Shown: positions 1-8,481, numbered from the stretch's first letter. The stretch is 64,000 nt of DNA from Winogradskyella psychrotolerans (GCF_018860565.1 NZ_JAHKPS010000004.1:1-64000); one strand, 5' to 3'. Notes: generated by a model not told the origin, from the letters alone. Numbers and translations: made by a program.

Positions 1-455
1 ACAGTAAAAAAGTTCCTGTGAAAGGCACTAACGAAGAAGAAAATAACATCCAAATTTCTTTAGATCCTATTGAAAAATTAATTACACCTGTGAAAATTGA
101 TTTAGCACCTATTTTCTTTGAATTTGATAAGTCTAACATTACAGCTCAAGCTGCTTTTGAATTAGATAAATTAGTTCAGATTATGAAAAAATATCCTGAA
201 ATAGTTATTAGTGTAACATCACACACAGATGAAAGAGGTCCTGAAGCCTACAACACAGGTCTTTCTGATCGTAGAGCAAAAACAACAGTACAATACGTAA
301 TATCTAAAGGTATTAATGCCTCTCGTATTTCTGGTGTTGGTAAAGGTGAATCTGAACCTAAAATAGATTGTTCTGCGGGTTGTACTAAAGAACAACATGC
401 TGAAAACAGACGCTCAGAGTTCCTTATTGTAAGTGGTGCTCCAATGACCGAATAA
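1..455 (+). CDS. OmpA-family C-terminal domain protein (5' end outside window)
   Basis: The reading frame is open to the left edge, so only the last 151 or so residues are seen. They form an OmpA-like peptidoglycan-binding domain: a FFEFDKSNIT strand, the helix-strand core with SHTDERG, the LSDRRAKT segment, and the ENRRSEF motif near the C-terminus. This domain anchors outer-membrane proteins or lipoproteins to peptidoglycan in the periplasm. Two cysteines (DCSAGC) near the end could form a disulfide. The part that would tell a Pal, a porin-like OmpA or a PD40-repeat protein apart is missing. Confidence 0.9.
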   Translation, partial: SKKVPVKGTNEEENNIQISLDPIEKLITPVKIDLAPIFFEFDKSNITAQAAFELDKLVQIMKKYPEIVISVTSHTDERGPEAYNTGLSDRRAKTTVQYVISKGINASRISGVGKGESEPKIDCSAGCTKEQHAENRRSEFLIVSGAPMTE

Positions 456-469
456 AAAAAACATTAACT

Positions 470-550
470 GAAGCGCAGAAATTAAATCTTAAGTTTTTGC
501 ATCTAATTGAGGTTATATTAATAGCTATATCTCTGCGCTTCTTTATAAAA
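470..550 (+). terminator. Long-loop hairpin after the OmpA-type gene
   Basis: A perfect 10-bp stem (GAAGCGCAGA at 470-479 with TCTGCGCTTC at 532-541) encloses an AT-rich loop of about 52 nt. It starts 14 nt after the stop codon. The tail is TTTATAAAA rather than a clean T-run, so it may terminate transcription or stabilise the mRNA 3' end. Confidence 0.5.
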
Positions 551-601
551 AAGAAAACTAATTACACCGTATTTAATTAAATATACCATAAACAGTTTAT
601 T

Positions 602-814
602 GTGAAAAAGACGTTATCTTCTAATACTATTATTCACCAAAATTCATTAAAATTTGAATTAATAGAGTTCTGCAAAAAAAACCAACTATTAACTTATGGT
701 AGCAAAATAGAATTGGAAAAAAGAATAACAGCTTTTTTAAATGGACAAATAGAAAAAGACAAAAGCATACCTTCTCTTAAATGCAAAAGAAGAATTATAA
801 AAAAAGTTATCTAA
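602..814 (+). CDS. Short SAP-domain-like protein, probably a fragment
   Basis: This is a 70-residue lysine-rich ORF with a GTG start. Residues 15-47 (LKFELIEFC, then LTYGSKIELEKRI) resemble a SAP helix-turn-helix motif, a nucleic-acid-binding fold. Flavobacterial SAP proteins that I recall are usually longer, with a second domain after this segment. Here the frame ends in a basic tail, so it may be a truncated relative. It stands alone between a terminator and a convergent gene. No strong ribosome-binding site is visible. Confidence 0.45.
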   Translation: MKKTLSSNTIIHQNSLKFELIEFCKKNQLLTYGSKIELEKRITAFLNGQIEKDKSIPSLKCKRRIIKKVI

Positions 815-992
815 AATGTAATTTGTATCAGTTTTCAATACAAAATAACTAAACCTAAAGAATTAACCTGCATTTTATAGTTCGCATTTATATTTCTACA
901 ACACTACACTAGCCTATTAAGCTTAATGTCAATTCTATAAAACAATAGAATAGCACACATTAGAAAAACAAAACACACTTACAAAATCATTG
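815..992. other. AT-rich intergenic stretch, nothing recognised
   Basis: About 180 bp between the SAP-like ORF and the dsbD terminator. I find no ORF, clear promoter or repeat. Confidence 0.5.
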
Positions 993-1020
993 TAAAAAAA
1001 AGCTCAAAAAGAGAGCATTC
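993..1020 (-). terminator. Terminator downstream of dsbD-like gene
   Basis: On the minus strand a short GCTC/GAGC stem with an AT loop is followed by eight T residues, about 20 nt after the dsbD stop codon. Confidence 0.6.
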
Positions 1021-1038
1021 TGTTTTTAGTTTCGTGCT

Positions 1039-3456
1039 TTAATCTTTAAAATTTGCAATACCTTCTTTTAACCAAGCATTATAATCATCAATATTTGGAG
1101 TATAAGCAACAGGCTCATTAAGATTTTCTTCATTATGATCCATTAAAACATAATACGGCTGTGTGTTGGTTTTATATTTAATGGTTTGCATTTCGCTCCA
1201 TAGCTGACCTTTGTTTCTTAGTTTTTTTCCTGGTCTTAATTTTGAATCTGGTGCTTCGCCTTCAGGAAAATCTATTTGTTCATCTACGTATAGTGAAATA
1301 AGCACAATATCATTTTTAAGCTTAGATAACACTTGAGGATCTACCCAAACATTTTGTTCCATCTTTCGGCAATTAACGCAAGCCCAACCTGTAAAATCGA
1401 GCATTACTGGCTTTCCTACTTTTTTAGCATAAGCCAAACCGGTTTCGTAATCATTAAATGCTAAAATATCATGTGGTGCTAGCAAATGAGCACCCTCAGG
1501 AATATCAGTTGAACTTACAGAACCGCCACCTTTAGAATTCCCTACTCCATATGGAGATTCAGAATAATCCAACGGAGGAGGAAAAGCACTTATAATTTTT
1601 AAAGGTGCTCCCCAAAGTCCTGGAATCATGTAAATGGTAAACGTTAGCGTTAGTAAACCAAATAATAAGCGTCCTACTGAGATATGCTTTAATGGTGAAT
1701 CGTGTGGTAATTGTATTTTCCCAAAAAGATACAACGACAGTGTTCCAAAAATAGCAATCCATATCGCTATGAATACTTCACGTTCTAAAACATGTAATTG
1801 CAGTACTAAATCGGCTTGCGATAAGAATTTAAAAGCCAACGCCAATTCTAAAAAGCCTAAAACAACTTTTACTGTATTTAACCAACCACCAGACTTTGGT
1901 AATGAATTTAACCAACCTGGAAAAGCAGCAAATAATGCAAAAGGTAATGCGATTGCAGATGAAAAGCCTAACATTCCTATTACGGGTGCGATACCTCCTT
2001 TTGAAGCCGCTTCCACCAAAATAGTTCCAACTATTGGCCCTGTACAAGAAAACGACACAATGGCTAAGGCTAAAGCCATAAAAAAGATGCCAACAAGTCC
2101 ACCTCTATCAGCTTGCCGATCAGCTTTATTTGCCCATGAATTTGGTAATACAATTTCAAAAGCACCTAAAAATGAAATGGCAAAAACCACTAATAATATA
2201 AAGAAAATAAGGTTAAACCAAACATTTGTGGCTAAGGCATTTAAAGCATCGGCACCAAAAATTGCTGTTATGATTGTACCTAACAAGACATAAATTACAA
2301 TAATTGATAGTCCATAAATAATAGCATTACGGATGCCTTTGGCTTTAGATTGACTCTGTTTTATAAAGAAACTTACTGTCATTGGTATCATTGGAAACAC
2401 GCATGGTGTTAATAATGCGACAAAGCCTGAAAAGAAAGCAATAATAAAAATAGACCATAAACCTTTACTTGACTCCTCGCCTTCTGTCTCAGAAGCTAAT
2501 ATATCTGTTGTTGCTGCAACAGTTTGAGTTAAATCGTATTCTAAATCTACATAGGTTGGCGCTGTACACTGGGTATCATCACAAGACATAAAACCAACCT
2601 CTGATACGACTTTAGAAATTGTAGCATCTGAAATTTTAATTTTCTGCCTGAATTGCGCCTTATTTTTAAAGTATTTAATCTTCATATCAAAGACCTTGTC
2701 TATACTTTCTTTCCCTTTTTCTTCGTTGGTAGACCCCACTAAAGTAACACCTTCTTTTAAGGTATAGTCAAAACTTGTTGGAATTGGCCCACCATCAGCA
2801 ACATTTTGTGAATACAATTTCCATCCTTCATCTATTGTTGCTGTAGAAACCAAAATCAATTCGGAATCATTTATTTTTTCAACAGAAGTACTCCATTTTA
2901 CGGGCTCTAAGATTCCTTCTAAACTACCCATTGCGTTTGTAGTAGCATCAGTTAAATCCAGAGACATTTCTGCAGAGTTAGCTTCTACAACCTCAGCGTT
3001 CTTTAAATTATACTGAAGGTCTATATAGCTTGGCGGTAAACATTTTTCATCGTCGCAGACCATAAACTCAACCTCCCCTTCTACTAAGGACAATTCCTTA
3101 TTTAAAACTTTAATACGTTGTCTAAATTCTGCTTTACTATCGAAAAATTTAATTTTCATCTGAAAAATAGGATCATCTACTGTCTGACCTTCATCTTCAG
3201 AGGTTTTACCAACTAATTCAAAATTTTCATTTTCTGTATATGAAAAGTCTGTAGGAATAGGCCCATTGTCGGGTACACTTTGTGAATACAAATGCCACCC
3301 AGAATCAATAGTTGCTATAGAAATAAGGTTATATTCTGTATCGGAAATTTTTTCAACTTTGGTTTCCCATTTTACGGGATCAAAAACTTGAGAGAATAAA
3401 TTAAATGAAAAACAAAATACAAAAAGGCTAAGTAGTAGTACTTTTTTAATCGTCAT
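1039..3456 (-). CDS. dsbD: Thiol:disulfide interchange protein DsbD with duplicated N-terminal domain
   Basis: This inner-membrane reductase carries electrons from cytoplasmic thioredoxin to periplasmic thiol proteins. The order is a signal peptide (about 1-23), two homologous DsbD-alpha-like domains (about 24-160 and 185-315, with Cys pairs CDDEKC and CDDTQC), a block of about eight membrane helices with its own redox cysteines (LLTPCVFPM and SFSCTGP), and a thioredoxin-like domain with CVNC near residues 693-696. The length is 805 residues. I start at 3456 because a TAnnTTTG promoter covers the longer ATG at 3477. The duplicated sensor domain is the odd point. It sits downstream of rhodanese and TlpA-like genes on the same strand. 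Confidence 0.93.
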   Translation of the reverse strand: MTIKKVLLLSLFVFCFSFNLFSQVFDPVKWETKVEKISDTEYNLISIATIDSGWHLYSQSVPDNGPIPTDFSYTENENFELVGKTSEDEGQTVDDPIFQMKIKFFDSKAEFRQRIKVLNKELSLVEGEVEFMVCDDEKCLPPSYIDLQYNLKNAEVVEANSAEMSLDLTDATTNAMGSLEGILEPVKWSTSVEKINDSELILVSTATIDEGWKLYSQNVADGGPIPTSFDYTLKEGVTLVGSTNEEKGKESIDKVFDMKIKYFKNKAQFRQKIKISDATISKVVSEVGFMSCDDTQCTAPTYVDLEYDLTQTVAATTDILASETEGEESSKGLWSIFIIAFFSGFVALLTPCVFPMIPMTVSFFIKQSQSKAKGIRNAIIYGLSIIVIYVLLGTIITAIFGADALNALATNVWFNLIFFILLVVFAISFLGAFEIVLPNSWANKADRQADRGGLVGIFFMALALAIVSFSCTGPIVGTILVEAASKGGIAPVIGMLGFSSAIALPFALFAAFPGWLNSLPKSGGWLNTVKVVLGFLELALAFKFLSQADLVLQLHVLEREVFIAIWIAIFGTLSLYLFGKIQLPHDSPLKHISVGRLLFGLLTLTFTIYMIPGLWGAPLKIISAFPPPLDYSESPYGVGNSKGGGSVSSTDIPEGAHLLAPHDILAFNDYETGLAYAKKVGKPVMLDFTGWACVNCRKMEQNVWVDPQVLSKLKNDIVLISLYVDEQIDFPEGEAPDSKLRPGKKLRNKGQLWSEMQTIKYKTNTQPYYVLMDHNEENLNEPVAYTPNIDDYNAWLKEGIANFKD

Positions 3457-3474
3457 AAATAAAGCATTAAAACA

Positions 3475-3482
3475 CAAAAATA
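3475..3482 (-). promoter_or_regulatory. Bacteroidota -7 element for dsbD
   Basis: The minus strand reads TATTTTTG, matching TAnnTTTG, 19 nt before the ATG at 3456. It excludes the upstream ATG at 3477 as the start. Confidence 0.6.
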
Positions 3483-3559
3483 ATTGAAGTGTTTTTATTA
3501 ATAATTAACAATCTACTAATTTATAAAAACCTTAGGAATTTCGTTTGTTTTTACAATAA

Positions 3560-3587
3560 AAAAACCGAACTAGATGTTCGGTTTGTT
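3560..3587 (-). terminator. Terminator after the rhodanese genes
   Basis: An AACCGAAC/GTTCGGTT stem with a 5-nt loop is followed by a T-run on the minus strand. It separates the rhodanese genes from dsbD. Confidence 0.75.
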
Positions 3588-3591
3588 TGTT

Positions 3592-4005
3592 TTAAGATTT
3601 AACTTCAATCTTTATTTTATCGGAATGCTTCCATTTGGAAATTCCTCCTTCTAAATCGTATATTTTTTCAAAACCAGCATCTTTCATTTTTTTAGCACAT
3701 TTAGCACTTCTCCCTCCTGACTTACAATACAATATTACGGGTTTCTTTTTATCTAATTTATTAATGTCTTCATCAAAAGTTGGAGACATAAAATCTATAT
3801 TTTGAGAATTGGCAATATGAATTTGTTCGTGTTCTTTTGGAGTTCGCACATCGACTAATTGAACATCTTCCAATTCTAGAATAGATTCCATTTCTTCAGC
3901 CGTTACTAACTTTACTTCAGTAGTATTATCGAGTTTTTTATCTAAACAGCTTACATTAAAAACCATTGCTGTAAAAAGACAACAGATCACAAATACTTTT
4001 TTCAT
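3592..4005 (-). CDS. Rhodanese-like lipoprotein
   Basis: A 137-residue single-domain rhodanese preceded by a lipoprotein signal (hydrophobic segment, then NVSC near residue 20), so it should sit in the periplasm tethered to a membrane. The active-site loop is CKSGGRS, with the Cys that would carry persulfide sulfur. It lies 17 nt downstream of a second, cytoplasmic rhodanese, so the two are probably co-transcribed. The substrate cannot be read from sequence. Neighbouring TlpA and DsbD genes suggest envelope thiol chemistry. Confidence 0.88.
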   Translation of the reverse strand: MKKVFVICCLFTAMVFNVSCLDKKLDNTTEVKLVTAEEMESILELEDVQLVDVRTPKEHEQIHIANSQNIDFMSPTFDEDINKLDKKKPVILYCKSGGRSAKCAKKMKDAGFEKIYDLEGGISKWKHSDKIKIEVKS

Positions 4006-4022
4006 AATTACTTGAATTAAAA

Positions 4023-4340
4023 TTAGTCTTTAAAGGCAACATCTCCTTGCCATTCGCTAAATCCTCCAATTAAATTATAAGCGTTATTAAAACCTAATTG
4101 ATTCATTATTGCACAAGCCTGACCACTTCTACCACCAGATCGACAATACACATAATAGTTTTTAGTTTTATCTAACTCTTCAAGCTCATAAATAAAACCT
4201 TGACCTTTATAAATATCTATATGAATAGCATCAGTAATTATACCCATATCAACTTCTTCTTGTGTTCTAACATCTAAAACAACTGAATTATTGTCTTCTT
4301 CAAGTTGTTTTTTCCAATCTTCTTGGGATAAATCTGCCAT
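4023..4340 (-). CDS. Single-domain rhodanese, cytoplasmic
   Basis: A 105-residue rhodanese with no signal peptide. It has the DVRTQEEVD entry motif and the active-site loop CRSGGRS, followed by GQACAIM. Single-domain rhodaneses (GlpE/PspE type) move sulfane sulfur between small thiols and proteins. A promoter lies just upstream, and the lipoprotein rhodanese follows at 17 nt. The pair probably handles sulfane sulfur on both sides of the inner membrane, which is inference from localisation signals only. Confidence 0.9.
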   Translation of the reverse strand: MADLSQEDWKKQLEEDNNSVVLDVRTQEEVDMGIITDAIHIDIYKGQGFIYELEELDKTKNYYVYCRSGGRSGQACAIMNQLGFNNAYNLIGGFSEWQGDVAFKD

Positions 4341-4360
4341 AGTCTTCTTAATTATTAGTG

Positions 4361-4368
4361 CAAAATTA
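4361..4368 (-). promoter_or_regulatory. -7 element for the rhodanese pair
   Basis: The minus strand reads TAATTTTG (TAnnTTTG) 21 nt before the ATG at 4340. Confidence 0.55.
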
Positions 4369-4389
4369 ACATTTCATTGTGATATAGAC

Positions 4390-4423
4390 GTAAAAAAACC
4401 CGAAGTGTTACATAACGGGTTCA
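4390..4423 (-). terminator. Terminator after the redoxin gene
   Basis: An AACCCG/CGGGTT stem around a 13-nt loop, with a T-run on the minus strand, between the redoxin gene and the rhodanese promoter. Confidence 0.65.
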
Positions 4424-4470
4424 TTTTTTAACATATCTAATCTAAAAAGCACAAGCTCATGTCTATTTAA

Positions 4471-5076
4471 TTACACTTTAATAGTACAACCTATTGCTTT
4501 TGTTTCCTTTACTTTAACGACTTCTCCTTTTAATAAAGCATCAACCGCATTTTCTACATATTTTACTTTTACAGCTTTCGCATCTTGGTAATTATCGTCT
4601 ATCGCCCCAATATATTTTACTTCGTTACCTGCTATTGTTTTTTCTAAAATGTAAATATGTGGTGTCTTTGTTGCACCGTATTGTGGATAAATTTTCTGAC
4701 CTTTATCTGTTAAATAAGGAAACGTAAAGCCTTTAGATTTTGCTCTTTCTTGCATTGCTTTCATGTTGTCGCCAGGCATAACATCTGTATTGTTTGGCAT
4801 AATAGCGATAACAGGAAAACCTTTAGAAGCATATTTTTTATTTAAAGCCTCTATTCTATCTTCATAAGCTACAGCATAAGGACATGTGTTACAAGTAAAA
4901 GTCACAATAAAGCCTTTTGCATCTTTATAATCTGAAAGTGAAACCATATTGCCATCAATATTCTCTAGATTAAAATCTGTAGCCATATCTCCAACATTAT
5001 ACCCCTGACCATTTAGTTTTGTTGTAATAGCAGATAGTGTAACTAACATTACCGTTAGTAATTTTAATATCTTCAT
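4471..5076 (-). CDS. Secreted thioredoxin-fold protein (redoxin/AhpC-TSA type)
   Basis: A 201-residue periplasmic protein with an N-terminal signal peptide (about 1-23) and a redoxin domain. The active site is FTCNTCPYA, a CxxC followed by Pro, and the cis-Pro segment is KTPHIYI. Proteins of this type are reductases or peroxiredoxin-like, often maintained by DsbD. A further Cys lies near the C-terminus (IGCTIKV). The start is 7 nt after the stop of the upstream TlpA-like gene, so the two form an operon. A DsbD lies nearby in the same direction and could supply electrons (inference). Confidence 0.88.
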   Translation of the reverse strand: MKILKLLTVMLVTLSAITTKLNGQGYNVGDMATDFNLENIDGNMVSLSDYKDAKGFIVTFTCNTCPYAVAYEDRIEALNKKYASKGFPVIAIMPNNTDVMPGDNMKAMQERAKSKGFTFPYLTDKGQKIYPQYGATKTPHIYILEKTIAGNEVKYIGAIDDNYQDAKAVKVKYVENAVDALLKGEVVKVKETKAIGCTIKV

Positions 5077-5083
5077 CTGTTTA

Positions 5084-5620
5084 TTATTTTAAAAATTGTT
5101 TGAGTTCGGTTTCTAATTCTTGTTGCGTGAATGATTTTTCGTAAAACTGTCGTTTGTCATTACTGTAAATAATTGTCGCTGGTATTGCACCAGACCATTC
5201 TTCTGCTATTGCTGGGATCCATCGGTTTTGATCAACATCATCTAAAGCAACAACCTTAGCTTTTAAATTATTCTTTTCTATAAATGGCTGTAAGGCAGTG
5301 TCATATTTATTTGGAAAATCTAAACTCACCAATAATAGCTCTACACCTTTGTCTTTATACTTTTCATTGACAGCCTCAAAATAAGGCAATTCTTTAATAC
5401 AAGGTGCACACCAAGTTGCCCAAAAATTTACAATATGAACTTTACCATCCGTTTTATTAAGTAAAGGTGCTAAACCATCATAATCATAAACCTCAAATTG
5501 ACGATCTGCCTCTAATTGTGCTACATTAGGTACGATCTCAGGTTTTATAATCTCATTTGTAGTAGATGTATCCTTACACGACATCAAGATTAATAAAACT
5601 AAAACTGCTACATTTTTCAT
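5084..5620 (-). CDS. TlpA-like thioredoxin lipoprotein
   Basis: A 178-residue lipoprotein: a short hydrophobic signal ending in LMSC (lipid-accepting Cys near residue 15), then a thioredoxin fold with the active site WCAPC in FWATWCAPCIKELP and cis-Pro in AIPATIIY. TlpA/ResA proteins reduce disulfides in periplasmic substrates such as apocytochromes. It is the first gene of a minus-strand pair with the redoxin gene. A perfect -7 element was not found upstream. Confidence 0.9.
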   Translation of the reverse strand: MKNVAVLVLLILMSCKDTSTTNEIIKPEIVPNVAQLEADRQFEVYDYDGLAPLLNKTDGKVHIVNFWATWCAPCIKELPYFEAVNEKYKDKGVELLLVSLDFPNKYDTALQPFIEKNNLKAKVVALDDVDQNRWIPAIAEEWSGAIPATIIYSNDKRQFYEKSFTQQELETELKQFLK

Positions 5621-5696
5621 CTTATAAATTTATTAATCAAAGTCTATAACTTTATAAATTTAACAAAATATTAATTTCATATATCAATAAAAACTA

Positions 5697-5724
5697 TACA
5701 TTTGTATATACAATTGTTGTATAT
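5697..5724 (+). promoter_or_regulatory. MarR promoter with autoregulatory operator over the start codon
   Basis: TACATTTG (5697-5704) fits TAnnTTTG. Immediately after it, ATATACAA (5706-5713), 3 nt and TTGTATAT (5717-5724) form a perfect inverted repeat that runs from the -7 box into the ATG at 5723. That size and symmetry are typical of MarR-family operators, so bound repressor would block both transcription start and translation start. Confidence 0.7.
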
Positions 5725-6181
5725 GAAAGAATTGAATGACATATTAAAAACAAAAGCTGACTTACCGATATCAAGAGCGACAGTAATTAACATTTTTCAT
5801 ACCACCACTTGGATAAAAGATGATTTGTTATTGGAGCTAAAACCTTTCGATTTATCCTTAGAACAATTCAATGTGCTTAGGATTTTAAGAGGTCAAAATG
5901 GAAATGCCATAAACTTACAAGACATACAAGAACGTATGGTAAATAAAATGAGTAATACCACGAGACTGGTTGATAAGCTGATAAAGAAAAAATTTGTAAA
6001 ACGTACGATTTGCAAATCCAATAGAAGAAAAGTTGAAATCGTTATTACAGATTTAGGTTTAGAAACGCTAAAAACAGTAGACCCAATTATAGATCACACA
6101 GAAAAAAACATTACAAAAAACTTAACTCAAGACGAGTTAACACAATTGAACACCCTTTTAATAAAACTTAAAAACAAATAA
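5723..6181 (+). CDS. MarR-family transcriptional regulator
   Basis: A winged-helix regulator of 152 residues with the MarR layout: N-terminal dimer helices, then LSLEQFNVLRIL, the recognition region (MVNKMSNTTRLVDKLIKKK), the wing (NRRKVEIVITDLG) and C-terminal dimer helices. The start is the ATG at 5723. The longer frame from TTG 5702 lies in the promoter. A perfect inverted repeat overlaps the start codon, suggesting autorepression. It is followed at 2 nt by a YceI-family gene, its likely target. Confidence 0.93.
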   Translation: MKELNDILKTKADLPISRATVINIFHTTTWIKDDLLLELKPFDLSLEQFNVLRILRGQNGNAINLQDIQERMVNKMSNTTRLVDKLIKKKFVKRTICKSNRRKVEIVITDLGLETLKTVDPIIDHTEKNITKNLTQDELTQLNTLLIKLKNK

Positions 6182-6183
6182 TT

Positions 6184-6753
6184 ATGAAAAACAGAAATTC
6201 AAACATTGCCATGCTATTAGTTTTAGCATTATCATTTATGTCTTTTACGACATTAAAAGACAAAACCGTAAAAGTTGAAGAGAGCTCAGTAATATGGAAA
6301 GGCTATAAAGTAGGTGGAGAACATACTGGAACGATTAATCTAAAAAGCGGTACTTTATCATTTGATGGCAAAACGTTAACTGGTGGAAATTTCACCATAG
6401 ATATGACCTCTATTAATACCACAGATTTACAAGGAGAATACAAAGGAAAATTAGATGGCCATTTAAAATCTGATGATTTCTTTGGTGTAGAAGAGTTTCC
6501 TACAGCAACTTTAGAAATTACATCTGTGACAGGTCAAAATGGTACTTTTAATGTATATGCAGATGTTACTATTAAAGGAAAAACGGAAGCGATCTCTTTT
6601 CCAATGTTAATTAAAGGCAACACAGCAACCGCAAGTTTAAAAATTGATAGAACAAAACATAACATCACTTACAAATCGCCTTCTCTTTTAGAAACCTTAA
6701 AAGATAAAGCTATTTATGATGACTTTGATTTAAATGTAACCCTTAAGTTTTAA
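6184..6753 (+). CDS. YceI-family periplasmic protein
   Basis: A 189-residue protein with an N-terminal signal peptide and a YceI lipocalin-like barrel (VIWKGYKVGGEHTG; GGNFTIDMTSI; HLKSDDFFGVEEFPTA; KGKTEAISFP). YceI proteins bind long isoprenoid chains such as polyprenyl quinones, and some respond to stress. It is the second gene of a MarR operon, 2 nt after the regulator, and is closed by a strong terminator. MarR-YceI pairs are common in this group. Confidence 0.93.
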   Translation: MKNRNSNIAMLLVLALSFMSFTTLKDKTVKVEESSVIWKGYKVGGEHTGTINLKSGTLSFDGKTLTGGNFTIDMTSINTTDLQGEYKGKLDGHLKSDDFFGVEEFPTATLEITSVTGQNGTFNVYADVTIKGKTEAISFPMLIKGNTATASLKIDRTKHNITYKSPSLLETLKDKAIYDDFDLNVTLKF

Positions 6754-6789
6754 TCCCCCAATAACTAAATTTAGTCACATTTAAATTTT

Positions 6790-6834
6790 GATTCCTGTTT
6801 TAGTAAAAAAAACTAATACAGGAATCTTTTTTTC
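6790..6834 (+). terminator. Strong terminator of the marR-yceI operon
   Basis: A 15-bp stem with one mismatch (GATTCCTGTTTTAGT with its complement ending at 6825) and an A-rich loop, followed by eight T residues with one interruption. Confidence 0.88.
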
Positions 6835-6842
6835 TTAAAGTG

Positions 6843-6873
6843 TTTGAAATCCGAAATTTGATTTCTATCTTTG
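6843..6873 (+). promoter_or_regulatory. trp operon promoter
   Basis: TTTG (6843-6846), exactly 19 bp, then TATCTTTG (6866-6873). This is a full match to the Bacteroidota -33/-7 consensus. It places the start of transcription at roughly 6879-6881, right at the leader peptide start codon. Confidence 0.82.
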
Positions 6874-6881
6874 ATGTTCAG

Positions 6882-6938
6882 ATGAAAATAAATACAAATC
6901 ATACTTGGTGGTGGAATTTCTCAAACTTACGTTCGTGA
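6882..6938 (+). CDS. trpL: trp operon leader peptide (three consecutive Trp codons)
   Basis: The ATG at 6882 opens an 18-codon frame, MKINTNHTWWWNFSNLRS, ending in TGA at 6936-6938. Three TGG codons in a row (6906-6914) at mid-peptide are the hallmark of a ribosome-mediated tryptophan attenuator. It lies between a consensus promoter and a strong hairpin with a T-run, about 140 nt before trpE. When charged tRNA-Trp is scarce, the ribosome would stall here and free downstream RNA to form an antiterminator. Too short for ordinary gene calling. Confidence 0.88.
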   Translation: MKINTNHTWWWNFSNLRS

Positions 6939-6966
6939 AATAATCCTTGGTATGTAATACATATAT

Positions 6967-7003
6967 AAAAAAAGGCTTGTCATTCACGACAAGCCTTTTT
7001 TTT
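6967..7003 (+). terminator. trp attenuator terminator hairpin
   Basis: AAGGCTTGTC pairs with GACAAGCCTT around a 6-nt loop (6982-6987) and is followed by T residues. The 5' arm could instead pair upstream: GTGAA (6935-6939) with TTCAC (6983-6987) and CCTT (6945-6948) with AAGG (6972-6975), nested. A further upstream pairing, ATTTC (6916-6920) with GAAAT (6937-6941), would compete with that antiterminator. It ends about 78 nt before trpE. Confidence 0.85.
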
Positions 7004-7080
7004 ATTTAACAAGGCTTCAGAAGCTATTAAATTGAAACCTGTCTCTGCCTAAAGAGATATCAAATTGAATTTGACATAAA

Positions 7081-8481
7081 ATGAAAACATTTAGTTTAAA
7101 CACACATTATAAAAAAATCTTAGCAGACACCATTACTCCTGTGAGTATTTATCTAAAAATTAGAGATAAATTCCCCAACAGTATTCTGTTAGAAAGTAGT
7201 GACTACCATGCTAACGACAACAATTTTTCTTATATATGTTGCAATCCTATTGCTTCTATAAAAGTTGAAGGCAATACCATTTACCAAACCTATCCCGACG
7301 GTAGTTCTAAAAATAGCCTTATTGAAAGCGACGGTGTTGTTGAGGAAATTCACAAATTCACACAACGTTTTAAAGTGGATTCAAATAAAGCATTCAAATT
7401 TATTAATAATGGAATTTTTGGATACACTGCATATGATGCTATTAAATATTTTGAAGACATTGAGATTTCAAAAAAAGACCATTCAGTGTCTATTCCTGAA
7501 ATATACTATGCTGTATATCAAAACATCATCGCGATAGATCATCAAAAAAATGAAGCGTATATTTTTGCTCATTGTTTTCATAGCGAAAATAATATTGACG
7601 ACATTTTACAATTGATCCAAACCAGACAATACGCTTCTTACGATTTTAAAACTAAAGGCAGTATTGAGTCAAATCTTACAGACGACGAATATAAAGCACA
7701 CGTAGAACTGGCAAAAAAACATTGTGGTCGCGGAGATGTCTTTCAATTGGTACTGTCCAAACAATTCTCGCAACAATTTAGTGGTGATGAATTTAATGTT
7801 TACAGAGCCTTAAGAAGTATTAACCCTTCCCCTTACCTATTCTATTTTGATTATGGGAATTTTAAAATATTTGGCAGCTCACCAGAAGCACAATTAGTAG
7901 TTAGTGATGGTAAAGCCGAAATTCACCCTATTGCTGGTACTTTTAAACGAAGTGGAAATGACCTTAAAGACGCGCAATTAGCTGAAGAATTAATAAAAGA
8001 TGATAAAGAAAACAGCGAGCATGTCATGTTAGTTGACTTAGCCAGAAACGACCTAAGTAGAAACGGAAGCAATGTTACTGTCGAAAATTATAGAGAAGTA
8101 CAATTCTTCTCTCACGTGATACATTTAGTAAGTAAAGTTACAGGTACAATTCACAAAAATACCGACACCATGCAAGTGGTTGCAGACACATTTCCAGCCG
8201 GAACCTTAAGTGGAGCACCAAAACACAAAGCCATGCAGTTGATTGAAAAGTACGAAAAAACAAGCAGAGGTTATTATGGTGGAGCTATCGGTTTTATGGA
8301 TTTTAACGGTAATTTTAATCATGCCATTATGATTAGAACATTTTTAAGTCAGAATCATAAATTATTTTGGCAAGCAGGCGCAGGATTGGTTGCCAAATCT
8401 AATCCCGAAAGTGAATTGCAAGAAGTTTATAATAAGCTTGGTGCTTTAACAAAAGCGATTGAACAGGCTGAAGAGATTTAA
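7081..8481 (+). CDS. trpE: Anthranilate synthase component I
   Basis: TrpE (466 residues) makes anthranilate from chorismate with ammonia supplied by TrpG, the first committed step to tryptophan. The N-terminal part keeps ILLESSDYH, matching the LLES motif used for tryptophan feedback binding. The chorismate-binding domain shows HPIAGTFKRSG, the DLARND segment, FPAGTLSGAPK and GGAIGF. It is the first structural gene behind the attenuator, so it should be controlled by both attenuation and feedback inhibition. Confidence 0.97.
   Translation: MKTFSLNTHYKKILADTITPVSIYLKIRDKFPNSILLESSDYHANDNNFSYICCNPIASIKVEGNTIYQTYPDGSSKNSLIESDGVVEEIHKFTQRFKVDSNKAFKFINNGIFGYTAYDAIKYFEDIEISKKDHSVSIPEIYYAVYQNIIAIDHQKNEAYIFAHCFHSENNIDDILQLIQTRQYASYDFKTKGSIESNLTDDEYKAHVELAKKHCGRGDVFQLVLSKQFSQQFSGDEFNVYRALRSINPSPYLFYFDYGNFKIFGSSPEAQLVVSDGKAEIHPIAGTFKRSGNDLKDAQLAEELIKDDKENSEHVMLVDLARNDLSRNGSNVTVENYREVQFFSHVIHLVSKVTGTIHKNTDTMQVVADTFPAGTLSGAPKHKAMQLIEKYEKTSRGYYGGAIGFMDFNGNFNHAIMIRTFLSQNHKLFWQAGAGLVAKSNPESELQEVYNKLGALTKAIEQAEEI

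Noticed and set aside
1634..2293. 219-residue plus-strand frame inside dsbD
   Set aside because: Antisense to the DsbD membrane region. The protein has no domain pattern and is a mirror of dsbD codon usage.
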